The notes: a model not told the origin generated them from the letters alone. 64,000 bases of DNA from Methylocystis iwaonis (GCF_027925385.1 NZ_AP027142.1:1966001-2030000); one strand, 5' to 3'. Positions 17,801 to 25,090 are shown, counted from the first letter of the stretch. Translations and numbers: made by a program.

Positions 17801-18239
17801 CCCGCGCCGCCTCCAACAGGGCGGGGGGCGGCGCGCCATTCTCCATGAGGATGAAGTGCTGGTCTTCGGCGAAGTCGAGAAGATCGGCGAGAAAAAGCGC
17901 GCAGTCGCCCTTCTCGGTTCGCATATTGCCGCGCGTCAGCAGCCGGCACAGGCGCCCATAGGCGGCGCGGTCCTTGGGGTAGCAGAGAATGTCCGGCGTC
18001 TCGTCGCGAAAAACGAGCCGCACGCCGACCGCAAGGCGAAAATCCCCGATGCTTTCCTGATGTGCCCGCAAATAGGCGAAGGCGCGCACCACGCCCGCGA
18101 GCGAATTGCGGTCGGCGACGCCAATGCCGCAATGCCCGAGCGCCAACGCCGTCGCCGCCATCTCTTCCGGATGCGACGCGCCGCGCAGGAAGGAGAAATT
18201 GGTGGTGGTCGCAAGCTCTGCGTAACGGGGCGGCGGCAT
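14850..18239 (-). CDS. dnaE2: Error-prone DNA polymerase DnaE2 with repeat-encoded insertion
   Basis: DnaE2 is the damage-induced C-family polymerase alpha subunit used with ImuA/ImuB for translesion synthesis. The PHP domain is at the N-terminus (TTTNFSFLRGASHPEEM), the polymerase palm has PPDIDVDFEHERREEV and GRGSAANS, and an OB-fold lies near the C-terminus (VVFMTIEDETGQANIIVWP). The 1129-residue length exceeds my expectation because residues of about 790-870 hold a Gly/Pro/Arg-rich insertion encoded in part by a palindromic repeat. An SOS box lies 20 bases upstream of the ATG. The usual imuA and imuB genes are not adjacent. Confidence 0.95.
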   Translation of the reverse strand: MPPPRYAELATTTNFSFLRGASHPEEMAATALALGHCGIGVADRNSLAGVVRAFAYLRAHQESIGDFRLAVGVRLVFRDETPDILCYPKDRAAYGRLCRLLTRGNMRTEKGDCALFLADLLDFAEDQHFILMENGAPPPALLEAARGRVWLAATALFGPRPRARLLGRIELAQNLGLPLVAVNDAHMHVVERRPLADALTCIREKTTLDEAGFLLVANGERHLKSAAEMARLFIDAPGAVDESARFLQRLDFRLTDLAYEYPSELREGFASEQEALEALSRDGAKARYPQGVPDHVSALLERELRLVAELKYAAYFLTVHDIMRFARSKGILAQGRGSAANSVICFCLGVTEVDPTKHDLLFERFVSAARNEPPDIDVDFEHERREEVIQYIYSRFGRERAGLAAAVTTYRGKSAIREIGKAFGLSNDLVGRLSSAAFGRGSERGKRGEDITKLGLDASEPRFAKALALAEEIEGFPRHLTQHSGGFVITRERLDEVVPVAPAAMEGRSTIEWDKDDLDALGLLKIDVLALGMLTCLRKGLDLLAQHYGIAHRLSSIPAEDERVYAMISRADTVGVFQIESRAQMSMLPRLRPACFYDLVIEVAIVRPGPIQGDMVHPYLRRRMGKEPVSYPSKELEQVLGKTHGVPLFQEQAMRIAIVAAGFTPSEADQLRRAMATFKRAGLIGGFRDKMISGMTQKGYAREFAERCFSQIEGFGTYGFPESHAASFALLVYASAWLKCRYPDVFACALLNSQPMGFYAPAQIVRDAKEHGVEVREVDINASDWDATLEAGESQGANDGQGSMATNTSPLRGGRRPQAAGWGSSRNDADGALPHPSQLRCATLPVKGRDELTPSVRHSPKSLHPRHAEMEGDIIGDRAIRLGFRQIRGVAEEDMRRLVARRGKGYDSVRDVWLRAELSPAAIQRLAEADAFASLGLSRRDALWAAAGLNRVGDKDDLPLLRALSFTPLEPDAHLPPMPPGEEIVEDYRFLSLSLKGHPVAFLRSRLEARGALPCEALSRFPDGDGRRVTVGGLVLLRQRPGTAKGVVFMTIEDETGQANIIVWPKLLERQRAEIIGARYVAVTGRLQKESGVIHVVAQRVDDLSADLRLLEAMRVSKGEAMPKARNFH
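15687..15822. repeat. Palindromic repeat, family F, inside dnaE2
   Basis: Inverted CCTCCCCTTTACGGGGAGG and CCTCCCCGTAAAGGGGAGG blocks flank an inner part with GGTGGGGTAAGG and CGAACCCCACCC arms. The element is typical of intergenic palindromes but here lies within the polymerase frame without a stop or frameshift. It corresponds to the peptide around SPLRGGRRPQAAGWGSS and CATLPVKGRDELTPS. Confidence 0.85.
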
Positions 18240-18258
18240 GGCGTGGACGGAGATTTTT

Positions 18259-18273
18259 GTTCTCCTAATGTTC
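18259..18273. promoter_or_regulatory. LexA (SOS) box of dnaE2
   Basis: GTTC-TCCTAAT-GTTC fits exactly the alphaproteobacterial LexA consensus GTTC-N7-GTTC (GAAC-N7-GAAC on the coding strand of dnaE2). It lies 20-34 bases before the ATG, overlapping the expected transcription start, so LexA would block dnaE2 until DNA damage. Confidence 0.88.
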
Positions 18274-18302
18274 TAGACATTTTCTCCCGGCGTCAAGTGG
18301 CA

Positions 18303-18358
18303 GGACCGCGAGCCTTCAGGCTCGCATTTCCTCGAGCGAGCCTGAAGGCTCGCGGTCC
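18303..18358. repeat. Palindromic repeat, family C copy 1
   Basis: Two ~23-base arms reading GGACCGCGAGCCTTCAGGCT and its complement enclose a short loop. A second copy is at 58461-58516. It lies between the dnaE2 promoter and the terminator of the next gene. Confidence 0.85.
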
Positions 18359-18368
18359 ATGGCCGGAC

Positions 18369-18397
18369 AAAAAAGGCCCCGCCGCGGGAGCGAGGCC
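18369..18397 (-). terminator. Rho-independent terminator
   Basis: On the minus strand GGCCTCGC pairs with GCGGGGCC across a 7-base loop and is followed by six U. It lies downstream of the small membrane protein gene at 18490-18690. Confidence 0.75.
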
Positions 18398-18489
18398 TCA
18401 AGTAGGCGATTACGCGCAGAAAACGATAAGTTATTTTTCGAGCAACACGCGCTCAAATGCTTACGCCTGAAAACGCCCTCCGACTGTTT

Positions 18490-18690
18490 TCAGTCGAAGA
18501 CCGAGCCAAGTCCCACGCCGACGACGCCGACCATGACGGCGATCGGGAGGACGGCGTAAGCGCCGAGCAGGATGGCGCCGATTGCGCCGCCAATTACGGC
18601 GCCGACCAGGCCGCCGGCGATCTTGCCCGTGTAGCTTTCTTTCTTTTCCGCCGAACCGGCTCCGGCGTTCCGCGTCGTCTCATTCGCCAT
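18490..18690 (-). CDS. Small glycine-zipper-like membrane protein
   Basis: The 66-residue protein starts at 18690 behind a strong GGGGGA site. After a hydrophilic N-terminus (MANETTRNAGAGSAEKKESY) it has a glycine-patterned hydrophobic segment (GLVGAVIGGAIGAILLGAY) and a second one (AVMVGVVGVGLGSVF). This looks like a small inner-membrane or stress protein. No family is assigned. A terminator follows at 18369-18397. Confidence 0.65.
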   Translation of the reverse strand: MANETTRNAGAGSAEKKESYTGKIAGGLVGAVIGGAIGAILLGAYAVLPIAVMVGVVGVGLGSVFD

Positions 18691-18911
18691 GACATTCCCC
18701 CGATTGTTGGAATGGCGCGATTTCCGGGTGCCCAGAAAGCGCGCGATCGCACCGCATCGCCAGATTGCTAGCGGCGTCATGTGAGAGAGCCATGAGAGTT
18801 TTGTGGAGCTGCGATGATCGTTCGATGAATTGAACGTCACCTGCCGGTCGCCGAAGTTTCGCAGGGGCGCGTAAGCCGCGCGCGGTTCAGGCTGCTTCCG
18901 ACAAGCTTGGC

Positions 18912-18938
18912 AAAACGGCCGGCGCTGGGCGCCGGCCG
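18912..18938 (-). terminator. Terminator of the Lys/Pro-rich protein gene
   Basis: CGGCCGGCGC-TGG-GCGCCGGCCG is a perfect 10-base hairpin followed on the minus strand by a run of four U. It lies 18 bases past the stop codon of the gene at 18956-19474. Confidence 0.7.
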
Positions 18939-18955
18939 AAAATATTTTTAGCCGA

Positions 18956-19474
18956 TTACTGCTGCGGCGCGGGTGCCTCGGCCGGCGCGTCGGCGGGAGC
19001 CGATTTGGGCTTGGCCTTCGGCTTGGGCTTGGGCTTGGGCTTCGGCTTGGGTTTCGGCTTCGCCTCGGCTTTAGGAGCGGCTTCCGGCGCGGGCGCCTCG
19101 GCGGCGGCCGGCTCGCTTTGAAGCGGCGCGGCGGCAGGCGCGGGAAGGGGCGCGGGGGTAAAGGTCTCGGCAGCGGCGGGAGCAGGCTGCGGCTCCTGCG
19201 GCGCGGGCGCCTCGACGGCCGCCGGCGTCTCGGCGGGGGCGGACTCGGCCGCGGGGGCGGTCGAAACGTCCGACTCCTTCGGCGCTTCCTCCGCCGCGGC
19301 GGGCTCCGCAGGGGCCGTTCCAGCAGGCGCCTCTTCGGTCTTCGGCGCCGTCAATTTCTCGATCGCCGCCCTCAGAGAGGCGACGCCCTCGCTCGGCGCC
19401 GCATAGACGCCGAGGCCGAAGCCGATCGCGCCTGCGACGAGAGCCGTCACAATGGTCGATAAAACACGCGCCAT
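18956..19474 (-). CDS. Membrane-anchored low-complexity Ala/Pro/Glu and Lys-Pro protein
   Basis: The 172-residue product has an N-terminal signal anchor (MARVLSTIVTALVAGAIGFGLGVY), then a long Ala/Pro/Glu region and, near the C-terminus (about 138-156), a strict Lys-Pro alternation of about nine units ending KAKPK. Such TonB-like rigid linkers span the periplasm, but no TonB C-terminal domain follows. The start at 19474 has GGGAGGA. Composition, not homology, drives the description; the function is unknown. Confidence 0.6.
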   Translation of the reverse strand: MARVLSTIVTALVAGAIGFGLGVYAAPSEGVASLRAAIEKLTAPKTEEAPAGTAPAEPAAAEEAPKESDVSTAPAAESAPAETPAAVEAPAPQEPQPAPAAAETFTPAPLPAPAAAPLQSEPAAAEAPAPEAAPKAEAKPKPKPKPKPKPKPKAKPKSAPADAPAEAPAPQQ

Positions 19475-19894
19475 TCGATGCGTTCCTCCCAAAAAATCGC
19501 TGTGCTCATGCTGCCGTGTCAAGCAGCCTCACAGATACGTGTATTGGAGGATCGTAGCAATTCTGAGACTTTGTTTGTGGACGCCAAGCGGTTTCAGGCC
19601 CTTGCCGCCGCCAGCCGACGAGTGGCCTTTCACCCTGGATTTTCATGGCTTTCGTCGAACGCGGGCGCCGTGCCCGGCGGGCGGCGCCGTTGGCGTCTCA
19701 AACGCCCTGCGCGCTTTTTCCGATCGGCCAAAAGCGCCTCCGGGCGCGAATCGGCCCCTTTTTGACGCCGTGGCGGCCATGCGCGACACTCGCTCGTTCA
19801 TCGCCGCTAGAGCGCATTCCGCAAAAGTTGGTAGACTCTTGCGAAAGGAATGCGCTCCAGCTTTTGAATCTGGGCGTTAGGGAGGAATGACGAG
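19475..19894. other. Intergenic region, no gene seen, with family D repeat
   Basis: No convincing coding frame lies in these 420 bases. The only clear structure is an inverted repeat at 19810-19857 with arms GAGCGCATTCC and GGAATGCGCTC, a type widespread in Hyphomicrobiales. It ends 37 bases before the EF-hand gene and could shape its leader. Confidence 0.6.
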
Positions 19895-20170
19895 ATGAGG
19901 AAAGGATACGCCGGCCTGTCAATGGCCGTTGGTGCGACGATCTTTATCGGACTGGGCGCCGCGCAGGCGCAGAACGCCGCACAGCTCGCCGCCATGGAGA
20001 GCAAATTCGCCGCCGCCGATAAGGACGGCGACGGCAAGCTCACCGCGGAAGAGGCCAAGGCCGGCATGCCGCGCGTTTCGGCAAATTTCGAGAAGATCGA
20101 CAAGGGTCGCAAAGGCTTCGTGACCGTCGAGGACATCAAGGACGCGATGGCGGTCATGATGGGCAAGTAG
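19895..20170 (+). CDS. Secreted EF-hand protein
   Basis: The 91-residue product has a signal peptide (MRKGYAGLSMAVGATIFIGLGAAQAQ) and one complete EF-hand loop DKDGDGKLTAEE (about residues 42-53) with all acidic calcium ligands, plus a degenerate second loop DKGRKGFVTVED. A periplasmic calcium-binding role is likely. GGAGG precedes the ATG by a normal distance. Its last codons are the first unit of a short tandem repeat. Confidence 0.82.
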   Translation: MRKGYAGLSMAVGATIFIGLGAAQAQNAAQLAAMESKFAAADKDGDGKLTAEEAKAGMPRVSANFEKIDKGRKGFVTVEDIKDAMAVMMGK

Positions 20171-20206
20171 ACGCATGGGCAAGTAGGCGCATGGGCAAGT
20201 AGACGC
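20159..20206 (+). repeat. Three tandem 16-base units over the EF-hand stop codon
   Basis: ATGGGCAAGTAGACGC occurs three times in direct tandem (20159, 20175 and 20191) with one base change in the middle unit. The first unit encodes the final Met-Gly-Lys and the stop, so each unit repeats ATG-GGC-AAG-TAG. Confidence 0.9.
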
Positions 20207-20609
20207 GCGGCGATCGGCGCACCGTCACTTTATTTACGGAAATACGCCGGCCCCGTTGCGCGCTGCTTCGGGGCCTGTTTGTTGAACTTCCCAGGGCAAG
20301 GCCGATGGCGCCCTCGCGCGCGTCGCAAGAGCGGGAGTATCGAATGGCCACAGCATTCGATCGAGCATGATTGCTGCGCCACTTCCAGGCGTTTGCTATG
20401 GCTCGACGCTACGCGATTACCCGCTTTGCAGGCAATCGGCTAGCAGCGGCGCTGCTGGCGGATCTGCGCATCGCGCCAAGCGATATTCGTATGAGCGCAC
20501 ACGATCGATTGCAGATAAAGCGCCTGCTCGCCGCTGTGTCGAAGCAACTCAGCCGACGCTTGATGCCAAATCTGTCCAACTTTTGATGCGCCGCCTTCAG
20601 ACAGGCGCG
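20207..20609. other. Region without a confident gene
   Basis: One possible 62-codon frame begins at 20398 (MARRYAITRFAGN...) but has no good ribosome site and no recognisable family, so I do not call it. GC content looks a little lower than in the flanks. No RNA gene or strong hairpin was recognised. Confidence 0.4.
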
Positions 20610-20804
20610 TTAGGCGATGCGCTCGACCCTCGCGCCTTTTTTTGTCTCGGTGATCTCGAAGCGCATTTTATTGCGAGAGCCGTACATTTTGGCCGCGTTG
20701 CGCACGCGCTCGAATGGAACGCCGAGATAAATGAACGCATCGCCGCGGCGATACTCGTTGAAGCCGTAAAGATAAGACGACCGCTTGTTTGTCACTCTAG
20801 CCAC
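20610..20804 (-). CDS. Small basic hypothetical protein
   Basis: A 64-residue frame starts at a GTG with an excellent AGGAG site nine bases upstream. The product is basic and aromatic (VTNKRSSYLYGFNEYRRGD ... NAAKMYGSRNKMRFEITETKKGARVERIA), without a signal or membrane segment. The composition would suit a nucleic-acid-binding protein. No family is recognised. Confidence 0.55.
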   Translation of the reverse strand: MARVTNKRSSYLYGFNEYRRGDAFIYLGVPFERVRNAAKMYGSRNKMRFEITETKKGARVERIA

Positions 20805-20971
20805 TCGTTTCTCCTGTTCCTGTGTAAGCCCGAACCGGAAGACGCTCCGGGCGTCTCGCCCCGTTCCGGCGCTTCCAAGCCAAATATCGGCCATGCAGCC
20901 AAAGATAAGTATCCGATTGGTTATTAAAAGATGCTCAAGAGCGGGCAGTCGATTCTCCGCCGGTCCGATTG

Positions 20972-22705
20972 TCACCGCGTTCGGTTCTGACCAGTTTTTT
21001 GACTTTTGCTTCTTGGTTCTTTTTGCCTTTTGGGCGTCGCGTCATTGCGCGACTTGCCCTCAGACGAACCACTCAATCTCTCGACGCGAATATTGTCGCC
21101 GCCAGGACGGCGCATGTTCGCGGCGAATTGCGCCGCCGCGCGCGACGAGATTTCGACTTTCGTTTCATGGTCGAAAATACGAATGACGCCAATATCCTGC
21201 CTTGCAACGTCGCCTTTCCGGCAGAGCATCGGCAACAGCCATTTCGGATCGGCGTTCTTCTTGCGGCCGATATCGAGGCGGAACCACACGCCGGGTTCGG
21301 ACAGGCTGACCGAAGGCGGGCGTTTGCGCGCCTCTTCACACATTTGAGTGGCGGAGAGACGCGGCTTGCTGCGCGTATCGCGGCGGGCAGGTTCCTCCCC
21401 GGGATCCACGACCTCCTCGATCGACGGAAGACGGGAGCGGTAGAGTCGGACCAGCGCCGCGCCGATCTGCTCCGGCGTACGTTCGGCGAGAAGCAATTCC
21501 GCCATGTGAAAGTCGTCTTCCGTTGGAGTTTCCGTCAGAAGCGGATCCTTCAGCATCCGGTCCTGGTCCAAATCCAGGATTTGCTGGGCGGTTGGCGGCC
21601 CGCTCCAATGCGCTCCCACGCCCGCGTCGGCCAGTAGCCGCTCGGCGCGTCGGCGCCGCGAGGCGGGGATGAGAAGCGCGCTGACGCCCTTGCGGCCGGC
21701 GCGGCCGGTGCGCCCGCTGCGATGTTGCAGGGCTTCGACGTCGTGCGGAAGGTCTGCGTGGATCACCAAATCCAGATTCGGCAGGTCGATGCCGCGCGCC
21801 GCCACATCCGTGGCGACACAGACGCGCGCCCGCCCGTCGCGTAGCGCCTGCATCGAGTGGTTTCGCTCGTGCTGGCTGAGTTCGCCCGACAAAAGCGCCG
21901 CTGAAAACCCGCGCTCGAGCAAGGTTGCGTGTAAATGCCTGACCGACTCGCGCGTGTTGCAAAAGACGATCGCGGTCGGCGCCTCAAAGTAGCGCAAGAG
22001 ATTGACGGTCACCAGCTCCGTCTCGTGCGGCGCCACGCGGATCGCCCTGTATTCGATGTCGGAGTGGCCGCGCGAACCGCCGGCGACGTCGATCCGCTGC
22101 GCGTCGCGCTGATAGCGCCGGGCGAGCGCGGCGATGCCTTTCGGCATGGTGGCCGAGAACATCAAGGTGCGTCGCTCGACAGGCGACGCTTCCAGGATGA
22201 ACTCGAGGTCCTCGCGAAATCCGAGGTCGAGCATTTCATCGGCTTCGTCGAGTACGACCGCCTTGAGCATCGACGCATTCAATCCGCCGCGCTCGATGTG
22301 ATCGCGCAGACGTCCCGGCGTCCCGACGACGATATGGGCGCCCTCCGACAGCTTGCGTCTTTCGAGGCGCGCATCCATGCCGCCGACGCAAGCGACGATG
22401 CGCGCTCCCGCATATTTGTAGAGCCAGCTCAACTCGCGCTCGACCTGAAGCGCGAGCTCGCGCGTCGGCGCGACAATGAGCGCGATGGGCGCGCGCGCGT
22501 CGGCGATCTGCCCGGTGTCGCCGAGAATCGTGGGGGCGATGGCCAATCCATAGGCGACCGTCTTGCCCGAGCCGGTCTGCGCCGACACGAGCATGTCGCC
22601 GCTGCGCGCCTGCGCCAGGACCGCGGCCTGAACGGGCGTGGCCGCTGTGTAGTTGCGCTCTTCGAGCGCACGGGCGAGCGCGGGGCTCGCGTCGAAGAAA
22701 GTCAT
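20972..22705 (-). CDS. DEAD-box RNA helicase with DbpA-type RNA-binding domain
   Basis: The 577-residue protein carries the helicase motifs in order: Q-motif TPVQAAVL, Walker A SAQTGSGKT (about 41-49), PTRELA, DEAD (153-156), SAT in MFSATMP, and HRSGRTGRAG. Residues of about 470-545 (GVWFRLDIGRKKNADPKWLLPMLCRKG...) form a DbpA/CsdA-like RNA-binding domain, and a basic Lys/Arg/Ser tail follows. It would remodel rRNA or structured mRNA, for example in ribosome assembly or cold. The start at MTFFDASP is chosen by homology; longer frames add low-quality sequence. Confidence 0.92.
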   Translation of the reverse strand: MTFFDASPALARALEERNYTAATPVQAAVLAQARSGDMLVSAQTGSGKTVAYGLAIAPTILGDTGQIADARAPIALIVAPTRELALQVERELSWLYKYAGARIVACVGGMDARLERRKLSEGAHIVVGTPGRLRDHIERGGLNASMLKAVVLDEADEMLDLGFREDLEFILEASPVERRTLMFSATMPKGIAALARRYQRDAQRIDVAGGSRGHSDIEYRAIRVAPHETELVTVNLLRYFEAPTAIVFCNTRESVRHLHATLLERGFSAALLSGELSQHERNHSMQALRDGRARVCVATDVAARGIDLPNLDLVIHADLPHDVEALQHRSGRTGRAGRKGVSALLIPASRRRRAERLLADAGVGAHWSGPPTAQQILDLDQDRMLKDPLLTETPTEDDFHMAELLLAERTPEQIGAALVRLYRSRLPSIEEVVDPGEEPARRDTRSKPRLSATQMCEEARKRPPSVSLSEPGVWFRLDIGRKKNADPKWLLPMLCRKGDVARQDIGVIRIFDHETKVEISSRAAAQFAANMRRPGGDNIRVERLSGSSEGKSRNDATPKRQKEPRSKSQKTGQNRTR

Positions 22706-23212
22706 TGCGTGAGGGGCCTGGAAAGTTGAGTGTCTCGCCGACAGGGCGCTTCTGTCGTGCGCGGATAGGGGCGAATCACCGTCAGTCTGCGGTGACAAGA
22801 GCGTCAGGGGCGCGGAAAACCAGGAAATTGCGGCGCAGCCGCATGCTGGTCAAGGCCATTTTAGGCTTTGCCCTTTTGGAGCACGCTTTGATCATTCGCG
22901 CAACCGCGGTCTTTGCACGCTCTCGCCAACGGCGGTCCCCGGCCTGGGTGGCGTGCGACCGGCCCAAAATGAGCGGGCGCCGGGAAAACGCCGCCAATTA
23001 TCCCGGTTAGGCGCTGTTAGACTGGCGCTCGCCGGCGCAGTACCATACAGGAGAGGGGACAGGGTCGTTCGGCGGTCGAACGTGAAGTCCCTACCCTGAG
23101 ATCTTCCCGATATCCGAGTTCTCGCAGCTTTCGCTTCGATGCCGGAGCATCGGGGCGCGTCATGTGGCGTCTCAGTAGGGGGGCCGTCCCTCACTTTCAG
23201 ATCGGAGAACTC
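22706..23212. other. Divergent intergenic region before rpsU
   Basis: This 507-base gap between the helicase and rpsU holds no gene I can support. It must contain the promoters of both units. The last ~50 bases before rpsU (CAGTAGGGGGGCCGTCCC) are G-rich and could fold, but I recognise no known leader or RNA family. Confidence 0.4.
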
Positions 23213-23491
23213 GTGCAGGTTCTGGTTCGCGACAACAATGTCGATCAAGCGCTTCGTGTGCTCAAGAAGAAGTTGCAGCGCGAAGGCGTGTTTCGGGAAA
23301 TGAAGCTGCGCCGCGCTTACGAAAAGCCTTCGGAGAAGCGCGCGAGAGAGAAGGCGGAAGCCGTTCGCCGCTCCCGCAAGCTTGCCCGCAAGCAGGCGCA
23401 GCGCGAGGGGCTCCTGCCGGCGCCCAAGAGCAAGGCCCGCCCCACGAAGCCGCGTCCGGCGGCGCCTGCGCCCGCAGCCCAGGCCAATTGA
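23213..23491 (+). CDS. rpsU: 30S ribosomal protein S21
   Basis: S21 is a small basic 30S protein needed for initiation. The conserved core [20 protein letters not shown] and [23 protein letters not shown] is unmistakable. The start is a GTG at 23213 with GGAG eight bases upstream, because the core begins at this codon. The C-terminal 30 residues are a Lys/Pro/Ala-rich extension ([19 protein letters not shown]...), longer than in E. coli but common in alphaproteobacteria. A strong hairpin follows the stop. Confidence 0.95.
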   Translation: MQVLVRDNNVDQALRVLKKKLQREGVFREMKLRRAYEKPSEKRAREKAEAVRRSRKLARKQAQREGLLPAPKSKARPTKPRPAAPAPAAQAN

Positions 23492-23498
23492 CGCTCAC

Positions 23499-23575
23499 GC
23501 CGGCCACGGTCGTGGCCGGCTGCTAGCGCGCTTTCCGCTCGCATGGAAACATGCGAGCGATGAGAAAGCGCGCTA
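23499..23575 (+). terminator. Double hairpin after rpsU
   Basis: A perfect 10-base hairpin (GCCGGCCACG-GT-CGTGGCCGGC, 23499-23520) is followed at once by a second long stem at 23524-23575 whose arms are TAGCGCGCTTTC plus CGCTCGCAT and their complements with a 4-base bulge. Neither is followed by a long U-run, so termination or mRNA protection are both possible. Confidence 0.55.
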
Positions 23576-23599
23576 ATTGCACCAAAGGAGAGCTCAGCC

Positions 23600-23818
23600 A
23601 TGGCTCGTAAACCGGCTTCGAAGAGCGAATTCGTCCTTTTCGATGTGATCTATGAAGACGGCAGCCAGCGCTCCAATCGCCGCGTTCCGAAGGAAATTCT
23701 CGGCGGGCTCGACGGCGACGCGCCCGCGCGCGCAGCCCTCGAAGCGCAGGACCGGGAGATCGCCGAGCGCTCGGGACAGCCGATGGCGGCGATCAAGACG
23801 GTGCGGCGCTCGTCCTGA
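23600..23818 (+). CDS. Small conserved-looking hypothetical protein
   Basis: The 72-residue product starts behind a strong AAGGAGAG site. It is polar, with VLFDVIYEDGSQRSNRRVPKEIL at the front and a C-terminal basic helix (QPMAAIKTVRR). The early part resembles a short beta hairpin. No family is assigned. It may be co-transcribed with rpsU if the intervening hairpins are leaky. A minus-strand frame overlaps its 3' part. Confidence 0.65.
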   Translation: MARKPASKSEFVLFDVIYEDGSQRSNRRVPKEILGGLDGDAPARAALEAQDREIAERSGQPMAAIKTVRRSS

Positions 23819-24090
23819 CCCGTTTCTAGTTCAATTCGCTTTGGTAAGCGGCTTCCCAGCTTGGATCTGATCCAGATGGTCCAGCGGAATAGCTCGGCCC
23901 CGGATTCGTCAATCGCGCGAACCGCTTCGGGCCATTCCCAGATATTGGGGCTTGCGCGTCTGTCAGGAAGCTCCTCCTGCGCCCATGCAACGAACGCCGG
24001 TTCATCGGCGAATGGCGGCATGGAGACGCTCCCCACGAGGCGCCCAACGCCACCGCCAATCGCTAATTTGTAAAACTGGATACGGGCCAT
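23650..24090 (-). CDS. Hypothetical protein, C-terminal part doubtful
   Basis: From 24090 the frame encodes MARIQFYKLAIGGGVGRLVG, then FADEPAFVAWAQEELPDRRA and LFRWTIWIRSKLGSRLPKRI, which reads like a genuine soluble protein of about 90 residues. The remaining ~55 residues lie antisense to the gene at 23600-23818 and have shadow-like composition (Ser/Arg/Ala). I suspect a lost stop codon or small frameshift near 23826, so the natural C-terminus was probably near there. Confidence 0.5.
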   Translation of the reverse strand: MARIQFYKLAIGGGVGRLVGSVSMPPFADEPAFVAWAQEELPDRRASPNIWEWPEAVRAIDESGAELFRWTIWIRSKLGSRLPKRIELETGQDERRTVLIAAIGCPERSAISRSCASRAARAGASPSSPPRISFGTRRLERWLPSS

Positions 24091-24236
24091 TTCTCGCCTG
24101 CGCTTTCCCGACAAGCATGCGAGGGGAAATCGGTGGGCGCTGGCCGTAATCAACCCTGCCTAAATTCAAATTGCCGTCTGCGGCGCCGTCACTGAAGGCG
24201 ACGCTGACGCAGGGCTCCGAATTCGGATTATCCCGA

Positions 24237-24375
24237 CGTCATGGCCGCGCTTGTCGCGGCCATCCACGCCGCGCACGCGGAAAAGCCTAAAAAGATGAGC
24301 GGAACAACGCCGTTTCTTTTCCTCGCGTGTCGCAATGTCCTGGCGTGGATGCCCGCGACAAGCGCGGGCATGACG
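24237..24375. repeat. Palindromic repeat, family B copy 1
   Basis: Outer arms CGTCATGGCCGCGCTTGTCG and GCGGGCATGACG enclose an inner part. The unit is about 90% identical to 50087-50226 and shares its outer arms with 52683-52873. Confidence 0.85.
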
Positions 24376-24485
24376 TGGCTGATGGACGCTGGCCAAAGGC
24401 AGGCGGACGCTCGCCCGGCGATTGAGCGACATTGTCACGGACGCAAAGGCGCCCTGGGCCCAAACAGATCACGAAGAGGGCCGCC

Positions 24486-24626
24486 ATGAATTACAGACTT
24501 GCGATCATCGTCCTGGGCGTCGCGATGTTTATCGTCGCGATGATCCCTTATGCCTACAAGCCGAGGTGCGCGACGCCCGACTGCCCGCCGGAGCCTCCGT
24601 ATTTTGGCGAGCGCGGCAGCCGCTAA
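24486..24626 (+). CDS. Small membrane-anchored protein
   Basis: A 46-residue product begins MNYRLAIIVLGVAMFIVAMIPYAYK, one membrane helix or uncleaved signal, followed by a short Cys/Pro-rich tail (PRCATPDCPPEPPYFG) that could form a disulfide outside the cytoplasm. GAGGG precedes the ATG. Function is unknown. Confidence 0.5.
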   Translation: MNYRLAIIVLGVAMFIVAMIPYAYKPRCATPDCPPEPPYFGERGSR

Positions 24627-24644
24627 GGCAGACAGCCGCAGAGG

Positions 24645-24911
24645 TTAGTTACCGCGTTTAATCGCGATACCGGCGCTCGCCAGAAGCAGAAGACCGGCGA
24701 AGACCCGCACCGAAAGCAGTGGCGCGTCGCTGCTCGTCGCCAAGCCCTGAATGACGCTCCCGGCGCCGAAGAGTCCGCAAAAGAGCAGGAAAGCCCAGCG
24801 TTCTTGCTCGTCCGGGCGCCAGGCGCGAGACAGGGCGCGGCGCATGCAAATTCCGCCGACGCAAACCATGATGAGTGCGACGATAAGAGCGCTCACACCG
24901 GTCCTCGCCAT
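24645..24911 (-). CDS. Small multi-pass membrane protein
   Basis: The 88-residue product has three hydrophobic segments (VSALIVALIMVCVGGIC, WAFLLFCGLFGAGSVI and VFAGLLLLASAGIAI) with charged turns, and a basic end (KRGN). The ATG at 24911 is the first Met before the first helix; the ribosome site is weak. It converges with the gene at 24486. No family is recognised. Confidence 0.55.
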   Translation of the reverse strand: MARTGVSALIVALIMVCVGGICMRRALSRAWRPDEQERWAFLLFCGLFGAGSVIQGLATSSDAPLLSVRVFAGLLLLASAGIAIKRGN

Positions 24912-25009
24912 TCCTGGTGAACTAGACGCCTGCCTGGCAGAGCAGTGGTCTTTTCGAACTTGGATCGCGTAGCCGGCGAGGTGGGAGGCGAGGGCAATTG
25001 TCGCGCGAT

Positions 25010-25090
25010 CGTCATTGCGAGGAGCGAAGCGACGCGGCAATCCAGGGCAGGGACGGGGCTCTGGATTGCTTCGCTGCGCTCGCAACGACG
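25010..25090. repeat. Palindromic repeat, family A copy 4
   Basis: CGTCATTGCGAGGAGCGAAG through CTGGATTGCTTCGCTGCGCT and CGCAACGACG, lying between the small membrane protein gene and tRNA-Ala. Confidence 0.9.

Noticed and set aside
15855..18470. 871-codon plus-strand open frame opposite dnaE2
   Set aside because: It mirrors the dnaE2 codons in a very GC-rich gene; the product is Arg/Ala/Glu-rich shadow sequence with no domain, while dnaE2 is unmistakable.
18956..19474. Lys-Pro-rich protein considered as TonB
   Set aside because: It has an anchor and linker but no TonB C-terminal domain and no ExbB/ExbD neighbours.
20398..20586. Possible 62-residue protein MARRYAITRFAGN...
   Set aside because: Plausible length and basic composition, but no ribosome site, no family and no supporting context.
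20367..20927. 186-codon plus-strand open frame
   Set aside because: No ribosome site, biased composition, and antisense to the small gene at 20610-20804 that has a strong ribosome site.
22706..23212. Region before rpsU considered for a structured RNA (SRP, 6S, tmRNA)
   Set aside because: No diagnostic motif such as the SRP tetraloop domain or a tRNA-like end could be found.
22892..23248. Minus-strand frame upstream of rpsU
   Set aside because: It overlaps the certain rpsU start in antisense and has no features of a protein.
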